Part shown: positions 24,104-35,997 of the stretch, in pieces
Layout of the letters: every line of letters begins with the position of its first letter
Position numbering within the stretch: the first letter of the stretch is position 1
Assembly (NCBI GenBank): GCA_000697475.1
Contig: JNEU01001123.1
Location: 62,001-126,000, forward strand
Reading direction: 5' to 3'
DNA from: Lichtheimia corymbifera B2541
Taxonomy: Eukaryota; Mucoromycota; Mucoromycetes; Mucorales; Lichtheimiaceae
DNA: 64,000 nt
Notes under the pieces: generated by a model
What the model was told of the DNA's origin: nothing
Database searches by the model: none
What the model saw: only the letters and a program-made list of their open reading frames with translations
Program-made: the position numbers and the translations under genes

Positions 24104-25765
24104 ATGGTCGGCACTACAGCTAAAACAATGGCACTCGTCGCCACACTAGTCGTTAGCCAATTCGCCTCTGCAGCTACTATAACACCACCAACCACCACTT
24201 CCCCTGATGTCATCACCCTTGATATGAAGCGTGAACGGCATCCATCCCTTCTCAGTATAATCAACCAAGACGTCGTTCCTGCGGTGAAAGACACTCTTCA
24301 TTCGGTCACAACCTCTCTTCTTCGAACACCGGAATCTCTCTTATCCAAAAACAAGCGCAAACGACGATCTGCTATATCTAAAAGGGAATCTTCGCAGCTT
24401 TCGAATACCCTGTGGAGCGTAAGTTGATGATAGAATCGCATGCTGGGATTTCTCAAAGCTTTTGCTTACACACACCATGATGCCTTTTTATAGTATGTCA
24501 TTACCCTTGGCATGTAAGTGGTGTAGTTGTTTTGCGATTAAATCATTGGAATGTCATTCTAACACTGCTACTAAAGTGGTACACCAGAGCAAGAATTCAA
24601 AGTGATATTTGATACTGGCTCACCCTTAATATGGATCCCATCCAGCAAATGCGATGACGAGTGTCCAGGAGCAACCAGCCGATTTGATATCAAAGAGTCA
24701 TCTTCTTGTCACCCTGATGAATCCAATCGCTTAAATGTCGAATACTTGGCTGGCAAAATCGAAGGTGATGTTGTGCGTGATACTGTGTCATTTCAAGACA
24801 AAAAAGTAACCGACCAGCCAATTGGCGTGGCTACTCATGTTGTCGAAAACATGCTCAGTGACGGCATCAGTGAGTTGAATGCTACAATACAACTATGTTT
24901 GCACCTTGCTCATTATGATGATTTATATAGATGGACTTGTTGGCTTTGCACCCAATAGTGGAACGCCTGATTTCAACACGAGTATGTACTACGGTTCTGA
25001 TCCATCGACTTTTATTAATATGCTATCTATGCAGAAAAGCAAAAACTTATGACACCAATGGACAGCCTGGTCGCTCAAAAGGCGATATCCCAAAACATCT
25101 TCAGTGTGCAATTTAAACCCATCAAAGAACCCGAAGACATAGGAACTGTAGGGGGCAAATTGACACTTGGTGGCCTTCCACCACAAGATTCATACAAGGG
25201 TGATATCCAATGGCTTCAACAAATACAGGATGACGGTTATGGGGTAGATACAACATAAGCAAAATTATTCAACAACATAATATTCATTATCATTTTCTGA
25301 TAGGACTATTGGTCAATTCGAATGAGCCATATGATAGTGGGCGAAGACAATGAAGAAGTTCATGACAAGGAGGAGGAGGAGCTAACCGGTATCGTTGACA
25401 CGGGTACAACATTGATTGTGCTTAAACCAGACATGGCCAAGGAGTTGTACAGCCATATCCCAGATGCTAAATATAATGAAACGCTTGGTGTGTGGACGTT
25501 TCCTTGCAAGGCAGTCGAATCATTACCAACGCTGTCCTTTGTGTTTGATAAGAGTCAGCAACCGTTGACATTGTCTCCAGAAGAATATACGGTTCCATCA
25601 TGGCAATCCAGGTACTGGGGTGCATCTAGCGATCTATGCCCATCTTATATCATCGGTGACTCTGTGGATGATGTTGACTTTATCATTGGACAAAAGTTCC
25701 TCGAACACTACGTATCCGTTTACGATGCAGAGAATAATCGAATCGGTTTTGCTCGCAACGCATAA
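24104..25765 (+). CDS. secreted pepsin-like aspartic protease
   Basis: This is an A1-family endopeptidase that enters the secretory pathway. Six exons (24104-24418, 24494-24513, 24577-24869, 24931-24981, 25035-25243, 25304-25765) give 449 residues. The signal peptide is about residues 1-24 (MALVATLVVSQFASA). A basic pro-region follows with KR-type processing sites (SKNKRKRRSAISKR). Both catalytic motifs are intact: VIFDTGSPLIWIPS and TGIVDTGTTLIVL. The C-terminal domain has DFIIGQKFLEHYVSVYD before the end. Exon 2 is only 20 bases (YVITLGI) and was recognised because it completes the beta strand before GTPEQEF. No GPI signal is seen at the C-terminus (RIGFARNA), so it is probably soluble, extracellular or vacuolar. 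Confidence 0.93.
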
Positions 25766-26125
25766 TGGCATCTAGAATATTAGTATTATGATGTGCTTAT
25801 ATATGTATCAACCATAAAGCTGCTGCAGGAACAGTGGCGTTTATTATTAGATAAGAGAACCTATTCTACTTGATATGCAGTTGATTGTCTCCGATTCATT
25901 ATGCAAACACGTACATCCGAAGCAGGCTTTTGGGAAACGATGTTCTCGAGTATTTGATAATGGCAAGGTTCAGGAAGGATGCTGATAATGACAAGGCGGT
26001 CCATTCATGGAAAAGAAGCGATGTGAACTCAAGAAAGTAACCTGTTGGAAGGTGCCATTTAAGGATATTAGAGTGGGAATTGCAACAAATCCATTACCTC
26101 TTCCTTCTTCACTCCCGCCGACACA
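25766..26125. other. short intergenic region
   Basis: About 360 bases hold the protease 3' flank and the TatD-type gene promoter. A pyrimidine-rich stretch (about 26095-26120) lies just before the next start codon. Nothing else is seen. Confidence 0.5.
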
Positions 26126-27099
26126 ATGGTGCTCTATGAGGAACTTTGCGACGCTCATTGCCACCCACACGACGATGTCGACAATCGTTCAATGATCCCA
26201 CAGCTCAAAACGGGTCACATTACACTAATGGGTGTTCGTCAAGACGATTGGGATACGGTTGCTCAAGTTGCCAAGCAATGCCCTAACAACAAGTGCATTC
26301 CTGCATTTGGTGAGCCCAAGAACGTGTTGCGTGAAAAGCTATCAACTTATACAAGTTCGTTTGAGGTTTACATCCCTGGTTTCTACACCGTGTGATGGTT
26401 GACGACAAGGACAAGGAAGCCCACTATGACGCCGTATTGACATCCTCGAACGAGGGTGAAAAGAGCGAGATGATCAGTGCTTTGGAGCCTCCCTTTCCAC
26501 GCGATGAATGGTACAACAACCTGAAGCAGCATTTGGAAACACATCCTGAAGCCATCGTAGGTGAAGTTGGGTTGGATCGGGCTGCAAGACTACTTCCTGG
26601 AGGTGCTATTGAATGGCATGGTGTCAAACCGACGTCGGTGCAATGCACGATAGAGCATCAATTACAAGTATTTGAACTTCAACTGCAACTTGCCAAGGAA
26701 CTCAATCGACCCATGAGTGTTCATTGCGTACAAGCTCAAGGCCATCTTCTCGCCCTTTTACAAAAACACAACAAGAACAATCCACCTATCCGTTTATGTC
26801 TTCATTCATTTGGCGGATCACCAGGGACACTACCACAGTTCTTGAAGTTGAAAGGATACACCATTTATGTATCGTATTCGATTGCTATCAACGAGCGACT
26901 AGGAAAGAAACTTGATGACCTGATATCGGCAGTACCACACGATCGACTATTGATTGAATCTGATCTCAACACGCCCAAGGGTCAAGATGATGCCATGGTT
27001 GCTATTGCTGAAAGGGTTGCTCACGTGCATGGATGGACCATCGATCAAGCTATCAAGCAGACTCATGAGAACTGGTGCAAATTTATTGGTATACGATAA
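26126..27099 (+). CDS. TatD-type metal-dependent hydrolase (Scn1-like)
   Basis: Two exons (26126-26309 and 26366-27099) give 305 residues of the TatD/amidohydrolase barrel. Metal-binding positions are visible in order: CDAHCHPHDD (HxH), EVGLDRA (Glu), MSVHCVQAQGH (His), LCLHSFGGSPG (His), and LIESDLNTP (Asp). The segment FGLHPWFLHRV, just after the intron, is typical of the fungal Scn1 (Cut9-interacting protein) branch. TatD proteins are magnesium-dependent DNases or related phosphoesterases; the substrate of this fungal branch is not established. The single intron was set by the need to reach HPW in frame. Confidence 0.88.
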
Positions 27100-27270
27100 T
27101 CACATAGAATACGGCTGTTGGACACAGATGATAGAATATAGAAATGATAGTAATGTAGGATGATGAATATTGTTGTTGGATAAAGTCATTAGTGATTTCC
27201 TTCTTGATTCCTATATATAAAAGATATGGCATATTAAATAATCTCTTCAGGAAAAAATGTTAGCTTGAAA

Positions 27271-28822
27271 TTACCTTTGATTTCCTGCATCGATTCGAGG
27301 TTTTGCATTCTCATCAAAGATCAGCTTTTCTTCAAACAATTCGACATTGCCACCACCTGGCTGATGCTTGAGATTGTCCAATGAACCCACTTTGCTTTGA
27401 GCACTCTCATATGATAGCCTCTCATCAAATACTTTGACATCACCACCACCCGGCTTGTGTTTAATGTTGTCCTTGCTTCCAACCTTGGATGTGGCTGCAT
27501 CATAGGACTGAGGTTCATCATATATCTTGACATCACCACCGCCTGGTTTATGTTTAATGTTATCCTTGCTCCCGACTTTGGATTGGGCTTCATCATACGA
27601 CTTTTGCTCATGATAAATCTTGACATCACCGCCACCTGGTTTATGCTTAATGTTGTCCTTGCTACCGACTTTGAATTTTGCACCATCATACGATCGTCTT
27701 TCATGATAAATCTTGACATCACCACCACCAGGCTTATGCTTAATGTTATCCTTGCTGCCTACTTTGGACTCTGCATCTTTATACATTCGAGGCTCGTGAT
27801 AAATCTTGACGTTTCCACCACCAGGCTTGTGTTTGATGTTATCTTTGCTGCCGACTTTGGACTTGGCATTGAATGTAAGCTTTTCATTGAATAGCTTTAC
27901 ATTCCCACCACCAGGCTTGTGCTTGATGTTATCCTTGCTGCCAACCTTGGATTGGACATTATATGTCACCTTTTGCTCAAATAACTTGACATTGCCACCA
28001 CCTGGTTTGTGCTTGATGTTGTCTTTGCTGCCAACCTTGGATTGTGCATTGTATGTCACCTTTTGCTCAAAAAGCTTGACATTGCCACCCCCTGGTTTGT
28101 GTTTGATATTATCCAAGCTGCCTACTTTGGACTTTACATGGCTGTTTTTGGACGACGTGGATGAAGATGAGGATGACATGACAGACGATACAGGTGAACG
28201 TGGTGAAACAGCAGGAAGAGAAGGAGAGGAAGGACTACAGTTAAATGCAATGTTCTGCCGGATATACATTAAAGAGGCTTTTTTGTTCTCTCAAGGAACA
28301 AACAAGAGCAACGATAACTAACAATCGATGCAACGTTCCTTGATTCTTCCCCCCTCATTTTCTCGCTCTCTCCATCCACCATCTTTATAAAGCCTTACCT
28401 ATAATCGGGTTTTCTGTGTGAGGAAGGTAAACTCTTTGTACGCGTCAAGACACGTGGTGGTGCTATTAAACATAAAGGGAAAGAAGATAGTGGATGATGA
28501 GGATGTGGTTTTGTAATAAATGTGGAGAAAGAGCTGGTGTGGGGATGGGTGAGAGAAAGGTTATATGTTACACAATACCTGGTTTGTGCTTAATGTTCTC
28601 CTTGCTGCCGACTTTGCTCTTGATGTGATCGTATTTGGGGATAGGATAGGATGTTACTTTGGTGCTGGAAGACGAAACTGATGAGCTACCAGTGCTGTTG
28701 GCTGCACTGCTTCGGCGCTTGTAATTTGCTGGAACAGCCGGTACCATTGGCGGTGGCGAAGCCGAAAGGGGTAGCCGACTTTTACGAGTCGTCGTCGTAG
28801 TAGTAGTAGCAGATCGGGACAT
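27271..28822 (-). CDS. tau/MAP-type microtubule-binding repeat protein
   Basis: Most of the protein is a tandem array of 31-residue repeats with consensus [16 protein letters not shown], then (N/D)VK(I/L) and a variable tail such as [10 protein letters not shown]. This is strikingly the tubulin-binding repeat of the animal tau/MAP2/MAP4 family (PF00418), which binds along microtubules. Nine full repeats lie in 28138-27300, and a tenth, cut at KHKPG, ends the first exon. Model: exon 1 28822-28579 (Ser/Thr-rich, MSRSATTTT...), exon 2 28289-27271, total 420 residues. The 289-base intron is long for this genome. Exon 2 has its own Ser-rich leader and ATGs, so it may also be transcribed from an internal promoter (TATAAA-like sequence near 28385). 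No membrane or globular domain is seen; the protein is predicted disordered and basic, as tau is. The microtubule role is inferred from the repeat. Confidence 0.85.
27300..28138 (-). repeat. nine tandem ~93-bp tau-type repeats
   Basis: Repeat DNA of ~93 bases (31 codons) recurs nine times, each with an AAACACAAACCAGG-like core. Copies differ mainly in their last third: [24 protein letters not shown], and FDERLSYE types. The middle copies use DVKI and the outer ones NVKL. Confidence 0.9.
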
Positions 28823-29913
28823 GATAATAAAGCTAGGCACACACACAAAGGATGTTGTGGATCTTCTCTTGGAAAAGAAAAAGGAAATGAAAAATGAAAA
28901 AGAACAAGAGAGAAGACCAGGTGAATGACCGAACGAAAATTAGAGCAATCTCGGCCGTTTAATGTCTCGTGTCACAAGGAACAATAAGCCCGAAACGGAT
29001 GGTGGTTGTGATCAACGCCTCACCGGTAAAGGGGAGGAGGAGATACCCATTTGCAAAGGAGGAGGGTTTTGGGTAAATAGTCAGTTTGCCAAAAGCCGAC
29101 CCCTTAAAAAAAGTTTGCCACACACAAACACTCAATGATATAAACACTGATAGTGAAGCTAGCATGAACACCAGATGTGTGTAACAATAATACACCAAAG
29201 CCGTCTTTAGCATCCATCCGTGTCTTGTACTCTAGAAAAACGCGGGAGCTTGTGTGACTAGCTGGCCTGTGCAGCCCACATGGCAAGGGATGAGCAATAA
29301 TGCTGGATGATATATTACTATTTCAATATTCCCCCTTTTTCTCTGTCATCTAGACAGCTCACATCAATGCAAAGCAACCCTCCCTTTGATCATCATTATC
29401 ATTGTAAAGTGCTCATCCCGCCCTATATGCGAATGAAAAGATCTAAAGGGATAAAAGGAGCGCATGAAGAGGGTATAAGGTAGTAATGTGTATTGGTAGC
29501 AAAAAATATACACAAAGGCTGATTGGCAACAAGACCGGTGGATTGTAAAAGCTACCCATTGCAGCTGTATAGAATATCTCCCAACAATGATCAGCAATGC
29601 AGCTAAGGAAAAGTAGGAGAGGATTCATCAACAAGCTCTTGCACAGGCTACTGGTTATGCACACAAAATTCACTTTTTAAATGACGCCACCTGTATACTG
29701 CTGCTGTGTGAGAACGTTATTAAAGGGACTACCTACATATGCATTATCTTCGTGTAACGTATGTCACATCCCATGAGCCAGTGTTCCAATGTTCGTTAAT
29801 ATACAAAAAGCGGATACACTGCGATGTACGCTTTGCGTTTGATATATTGGCTCGATGATATATAGGTTAAGGCTGACAATGTAAGGGAGGAAGGAATAAT
29901 GACATAGTGCTAG
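28823..29913. other. intergenic region
   Basis: The region separates the tau-like gene promoter from the 3' end of the ECL1-type gene. The first ~80 bases are purine-rich on the plus strand. Several short frames occur but none is supported. Confidence 0.5.
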
Positions 29914-30244
29914 TTATCGAGTGGCGGTAGCCAAGAGATCTAAAGGCCTAAACAGCACTATTTGGCATTCTTTTGGTCGTCTCAGGAAATCATCAAACTC
30001 ATGCCAGGTATAGCCCCGTGACGGATGTTTGCACAAGGCATCTGCACGTAGGCATTTTTCACTACAATAAAGCGATTCCTAAGAGGGGGAAGTCATTGTT
30101 AGAATGATAAGAAAGCGACCTTACATGGTGACAGCGTTCATTGTATTTGCTGGAAGGGGATAATGGCACACTTACCGACAATGGTGAGATGGCATTGTCA
30201 CAATAGGTGCACCAGTTTAGGTCGATTGTTGGATAATCGGTCAT
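29914..30244 (-). CDS. ECL1: Ecl1-type small zinc-binding protein
   Basis: Two exons (30244-30176 and 30078-29914) join in phase to a 77-residue protein that contains no long ORF and is easily missed. The N-terminus MTDYPTIDLNWCTYCDNAIS supplies a CxxC pair, and the second exon starts ESLYCSEKCLRADAL, supplying CSxxC. Together these form the four-cysteine motif of the fungal Ecl1/2/3 family. In fission yeast these proteins extend chronological lifespan and respond to nutrient, sulfur and zinc limitation (family knowledge). Fungal members of this group often continue with a short basic tail, here KHPSRGYTWHEF then DDFLRRPKE. The intron is 97 bases with a consensus donor GTAAGT. The match of cysteine spacing across the splice junction is the main evidence. 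Confidence 0.75.
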
Positions 30245-31471
30245 TGTCGCGGTGGAGATGATGGTGATTTCGCTCTTTGATGCCAGGTATAGTAGCAAGG
30301 GTGCGTTTAATGTTGACAGCGAGTGGAGAAGGAACACAGAAAAAGATTCATTGCTGCTGCTCAGTATTTGGGGAGATTGCATTTTTACGTCATTTGTTGT
30401 AGTCGTCGGTATTGTTGCTTCTTTATTGGGATATCCATGATCCAAAGAAGGTACTTTTTTGTATAGTTGATCACAAGATCACATGTGCGTTTGTGGGTCG
30501 CGTATATAAGCCTTGCTTTAACCTTAAATTATCCAATGGGGTTTATCATTTCCTCACGAGATGGTCTGTAGCCGTTGGATTGGATTTCTCGCTGTTGGCT
30601 TCAGTCTCTCATGCACATCAACATGGTGGGCGGGAGGTAAATAGGTAACTAACTAACAATGATTCAAGTTTATACAAGCACCACGTTGCCGTAAATCCGA
30701 TGCAATCCTGATGCACGTGGTATGCATTCATGCAAATCCATTTTCAATGTGTGATATGCAGTATATATCGGACATTATCGAAAACAATGACAAAAACAAA
30801 GGTGTCAGACTGCATGGGAGCAAGGTTGTGTGCTCTGCATTGCACTTCGATCACCCCACGTGGCTTCAGAGCCAAGGTGTTGTAAAAATATAAGTGGGAT
30901 CACCATCCAATCGCATGGGGGTCGGATTTGCATTTACTTTTTTCGATGATGTTATCAATGCTTATCATGGTAAGGTTCCCATTCAACGATATCATTTATG
31001 TATGCAGCAGGAGATGTAGTAGTTGATACACAAACGTTAGCATCATATGTATTTCGGAAACTACTCATGCTAAATAAACACAATCCCATCTATGAAATAC
31101 CTATGCGGATTATCATTACATGATGTGCGTTGCCTAGCCATCAGGATTAACAGGGCTACGCTTCCAAAAGAGGATTATGAAGTGTTGGCTCGCATGAAAT
31201 TGGTGTAACAATACGCGCTGATGAACGATGTCAAACAATCGAGGTATCCAAAGAACTTACACTCTACCTTCCCCTCATGTCCTATTACAAGATCCATCTA
31301 AATATACATTCCATGAAAAATTAAATCCGTGTGCAAAGCACAAAATTAGTTTTATGAATTCCAAGTGTGGGGATATGAATGATATACAAAGTGATGTAAA
31401 AAGAATGGAAGGTGGTATCGCTGCACAATAAACTAGAGGTGTTGTTGCTTGAAGAAAGGGAAAGTGATAAC
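30245..31471. other. intergenic region
   Basis: About 1.2 kb lie between the ECL1-type start and the MFS 3' end. Short plus-strand frames (for example 30412-30648) carry no motif. I see no RNA gene. Confidence 0.5.
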
Positions 31472-33230
31472 TCATAGCTGACGTCGCAATCTTGTTAAGA
31501 GTGGGCGAATGAAGTTTCCACGACGTGGATCCGGCATGAACAACCACAATAGCCACATACATGATGATGTCGCCACACAAAATGGTAGCATGGCCTGCAC
31601 ACCCTGTGAGCCGATAAGTACGCCGGTAGCATATGGGAAGACCGCTGTCCCTGCGCTTGCAAACTACATAGATCCAATGTTTGTTGGCTACTTTTCAATA
31701 TTACCACTTTGCATTTACATACCGCTGATAGGAAACCCACTGCTGTAGCATATAGCTTGGTAGGCATGATTTGATGGGCAACTGAAACTGTAGTCGGGAA
31801 TATCGGTCCAAGCGTGAATCCAGTTACCACGAGTGCTATATATCACAGGTCATTAAATGAGGATGTGTTATCTATACCGGATATCAGCATTATCACTCAC
31901 CTGTTGCATTTGCTCCAATGTAAGGGATCAACCACAGTAAGATCAACATGGCAACGATGATAGTAAGGTAGACGTACACCATACGCTTCTCTCCAAATCT
32001 TGAAGTGACGAATCCAAGAAACAAGCGTCCGGCACAAATACCAGCCCAATATCCTGACATGACGTGCGCCATAGCAACTGTGTCTGAGCTGCGCGCTGTG
32101 ATGAGAAACGTGTAGCCCCAATTGCCGATGGTAACTTCGGTGCCAGTGTAAAATAGTAGAAAAGCACAACCCACGTAGCATATACGATAGTTGAGCACCT
32201 GTGATAACAAATTGGGTTCCTTTGTTTTGCCATCGAATGATTCGATATCGTCCTCGGTTGACGATACCACAGTTGGACAAGTGCTGCCCAGGCTGTCGTG
32301 ATCGCTGTTGTTGTCGTCGTTGCTCTCATTCTGCAGCTGTTTCTCGGCTAAAGCGGCATCGGCTTCGCGCTCTGATCGAATACGTAGCTTGCGATAACAA
32401 ATCAGGATTGACAACGTGTTGAAGCCAGCGAATCCGCACATGACCTTGTATGATGTGTTCCATGGTTGACCTTGGGCCAGAATGGCGGAGGCAAGAAGAG
32501 GACCGATAAGGCCACCCGCACCATAGAATGCTGTTGAATGAAAATTGTCAACCCAGCGCCATGAAATCATTGTACTACTGCTGATTGATCCGCTACTTAC
32601 CATGCAAAAAACTAAGCATGAGCGTGTTGTGTGGCATTTCACCACATACAACATTAGAGCTTGCTTGTGTAAGAGCAACTCCAAACCCAACGGCAACCAT
32701 GAATACGCACATGACCGGGAATGGCAATGCAAAGAGGATGACAAGGAAACCAAGCACCATGGAGATCGATCCGATTAAGGCTGTTTTGGCTTGAGAAAGG
32801 TACTTTATCAAGAACCCATTGGATACAGCAGCTACTCGCACAATTGTAAATAGATGTGTATGAGGATAATAAATGCATCTATCTTACCCATCATATAACC
32901 ACATGTGTTACAGAGAAAGATGATAGAGACAACATACTGAGATAATCCATAATGTGCTTTGATACTTGGTAGCATGATGCCCAATTGGCTATCGTTGATG
33001 CCGGTAATAAATTGAATAAAGAAAGCTTGTATCATTGGTAAAAAGTATGGCTTGATCGTTTGCCAGCGCTCCATCCAGCTGCGTTTATGTATATGAGATA
33101 ATGGTGGTGGTGGTTGCCCATCACCTGCGGTGGCACCATTTGGCATGGTCGATTTATCATCGTGCATCATCACCTCAGAAGGCAGTGGTGCACCAGAAGG
33201 TGATGGTAAATGCTCAGCCGTGGTGATCAT
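31472..33230 (-). CDS. MFS transporter (fucose-permease/Bsc6-like)
   Basis: Five exons (33230-32888, 32834-32601, 32530-31901, 31835-31723, 31663-31472) sum to 504 codons. After a ~55-residue cytosolic N-terminus, about 12 membrane helices are split by a charged central loop (ERKEADAALAEKQLQNESND-like, with an Asp/Ser-rich stretch). Recognisable segments are FFIQFITGINDSQLGIMLPS in helix 1, FYGAGGLIGPLLAS in helix 5, GTEVTIGNWGYTFL in helix 7, and GYWAGICAGRLFLGFVTSRF in the second-half signature. This layout matches fungal MFS proteins related to fucose permease and yeast Bsc6. The substrate cannot be deduced; a sugar or sugar alcohol is possible. Phase is exact at all four introns. Confidence 0.85.
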
Positions 33231-34749
33231 TAGAAGAAAAAGCGGAAAACCAACGATCGAGTGAAATAATGGATCAATCCACAGCGAGCATAGGCTTTTT
33301 AAATGTACGTGGTGATGGTGATTGTTTCCGTGAATCAGTATTGTAGATAATTATGGTATAGCAACTATGCTACTGAATTCCCCGCCGATTCCGGACCACG
33401 ATCTTTCCCTGAAATGGCAGATAACGATTGAATTTGACTTTATTCCGTTCCAAGAGTGTACAAACATTGGAACATGGGCATATATGGTATCTCATACTGG
33501 CTCATGTAGATAACGCAATTGGTGCATTTTGTCGCTTGGACCACATTAATGATACCAATTGAGAAGCTCATAATCTTAAAAGCATGGATTTTGCCATGTG
33601 CGATATATTTTGCCATGGATCATTGAAGACCATGACATGTTTTAAGTTTATTTTTTAGCACTTCCCATGATTCACTCCCACATACATCAGTTAGCAAAAG
33701 CTCTTTTTACCAAGCTCATGCTCAATCGGTTAATTGCAGCAGCCGCGGATCACTAGGCACCAATACAAAGATGATACACCCGATCATCACTATTTTGAAT
33801 CGTCGTACAAGTCATACACTTGGTTCAAAGACCAAACTCTAAGCTGAGTACGGGAGAGAGGACAACAGAAGTGGCTCGCTGACTATATTCAAAGATTTGT
33901 AGCCGCCAATTCTTGTATATAATAGATACAAGGTAAGATTCGCATGATCGGTAAAATGGGTTCATTGTCAGCATTTAGAAAGTAGAATTATATCCGTTTG
34001 CTTTTCTAAACGCATACAAACGTCTGTTCTCTTTGTTTATTTCAAAGGGATTATACCGTGCCTTTTTTCGTGCATGCCGGAACCCCAGACACTTGATTTT
34101 GGCCTCTTGTTACTTGAAACAGGTGTTGCGATTCCCTGTGCTCATCTAATAAGGCATCATTTGCAATCGCCTTAGTAAGCAGCCTCTGCCTGACTACCAA
34201 TCCGATGAGCTGGTACCGTGTATCACGATGCATACAATAACCAGATTCACCAATGCCAGTATTACTGTGATCATCTCAATTGACTTGCTGTGATATGTCG
34301 ATCACTATGCTACTATAAAGACCTACTCATTATCTCGCAGCATCTTATATGTAATTGCGTTCTGCCATGCACTAGCTCCATGTAAAGTGCCACATCTACA
34401 TATGCATTTTGCATCGTTCTTTTACCCTACACCACATGTCGGCCGCAACTCCACCATCATTACACCTCCATCTAGCGGGGAATGATGAATATCAAACACC
34501 ATGCTCTATTCCGAAAAGCTCATTTACAGGTATTCTCCTATTACAGTTGACCACTTTTTATTTTGATCCTATTTGCATGAGAGGCTCTGGATGGCAAGGC
34601 GTTACTAGTTCTTTTAGTTGTATTCATGCAAACAAGTCAGCGGCGATTGTGTTGCATTATTGTGACGTGAGCATATCCCCGACGATGTGCAACCAAATGT
34701 CTCCCTTTCTTGTTAGAGTGCGCGTCTCTTTATTCAACAACATAAGACA
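33231..34749. other. intergenic region, divergent promoters
   Basis: About 1.5 kb lie between the divergent MFS and NDUFB8 genes. The region is AT-rich with scattered short frames and no coding support. I see no RNA gene or repeat. Confidence 0.5.
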
Positions 34750-35433
34750 ATGACACTACGCATCGCAACCCAAAGATTATTCAGAACCCGTTTGGCAGCA
34801 CAACGACCCATGTTGATGGCAGCTTCAGTGCGTGCAGAGTCGACATTGAATACTGGCGAGGTGCTTGAAGATCCTCAAATTGGAGATTATCCCAACTTGC
34901 CACGCTACAGTGCTCAGACACGTGGACCCTATGGCTGGTGGGATCCTCAAGACAAGCGTAACTTTGGCGAGACGGTAAGCCCTGTCATATCACTATATGG
35001 ATAACATGCTGATTATAATGAGCTTGTTCTTCTTTAGTTGCACGAGGAAGATGAAATCTTTGGTGTATGGGCGCCTGATCTGTTTCGTGATGATCCATGG
35101 ATGGCTTTGGGTCAACTTGGTCTCTTCTCAGTTGCTGTAGCTGGTTTTTCGCATTTTATCTACAAGACGCATCCTGCTCGTCCAGCGGTATGTAACTACA
35201 TGCACCATCACTTGCAGTGTGTCGCATCTCTTGTGTGACTATTGTCTTATATGGCTTAACCCTGTAGGCCCAACGCAGATATCCCTATGATGGTCTCAAA
35301 AAAGAGTTAGGTGGACGCGACAATGACGTTAGATCCCCTGGGGTAAGAGGCTCTTTCTTATATAGTGGGAAACGGGGGTTGAATGGAATATGGATATGAT
35401 ATTTAGGAGTGGGGAGGAAGGTCAAACCAATAA
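34750..35433 (+). CDS. NDUFB8: complex I subunit NDUFB8 (ASHI)
   Basis: This accessory subunit belongs to the membrane arm of mitochondrial NADH:ubiquinone oxidoreductase. Four exons (34750-34974, 35038-35187, 35268-35342, 35407-35433) give 158 residues. The N-terminus is a presequence rich in Arg and lacking acids (MTLRIATQRLFRTRLAAQRP). The family segment is GDYPNLPRYSAQTRGPYGWW followed by QDKRNFGET. One membrane helix (ALGQLGLFSVAVAGFSHFIY) precedes RRYPYDGLKKELGG. The last exon encodes only EWGGRSNQ; without that splice the ORF would read into intron sequence. Confidence 0.85.
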
Positions 35434-35997
35434 CGACATGATCTGCTTATTGACAACCTGAATCATTTAATAGGCTCGTTCCGACAATGGTCAGTGATGT
35501 CAAGATAGTATAGCTTCCGACAAACAGCAAAATAAGCGCAATTTGCAGCAATAAACAGCAGTTAAATCGCATCTCTCTATAATCGATAACGATGTATACA
35601 AAAAGAGGAGAATGGAAGAGCAAGAAAAAAACGTTTCCAGTAAGAAGAGAAAAGAGCGTGCGGATGGAGTGTATTGTTCGAGAAGAAGGGGAAAAAAGGC
35701 AGTGGTCGAGGGAGGTGTTACATTATCATTTGAGGATTACATACCATTGGCTGGAGAATGTCAAATGCGTTGCCCTGAGAGGTCGTGGAGGTGATGGCTA
35801 TTCGGACATCGGCAGGATCCAAAAATTGTTTCCAAGGAAGAAACTTCTATCAAGCAAAGGGCACATATATATACAGACACACTAGGTAAAAGCTTCTGGG
35901 GCGGAAGAAAAACACTCTCCCTCTTTCTCTCTCTTCTTTTTCTTTGTTCACTTCTTCTTTTGTCTTTCCCTTTTTTGACACAATACACATATTCAAC
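35434..35997. other. intergenic region, glyoxalase II promoter
   Basis: The 3' half contains a long purine tract (about 35600-35700) and then a CT-rich tract (about 35915-35960) directly before the next ATG, typical of a fungal core promoter. Open frames here are low-complexity shadows. Confidence 0.5.

Noticed and set aside
27457..28321. Plus-strand frames with repeated hydrophobic pattern ([13 protein letters not shown])
   Set aside because: Antisense of the tau-type repeats; the repeat and the hydrophobicity follow from the sense strand.
28579..28822. Reading exon 1 of the tau-like gene as a separate short gene
   Set aside because: It ends in a stop three codons after a partial repeat at a consensus donor, so it is better explained as a first exon.
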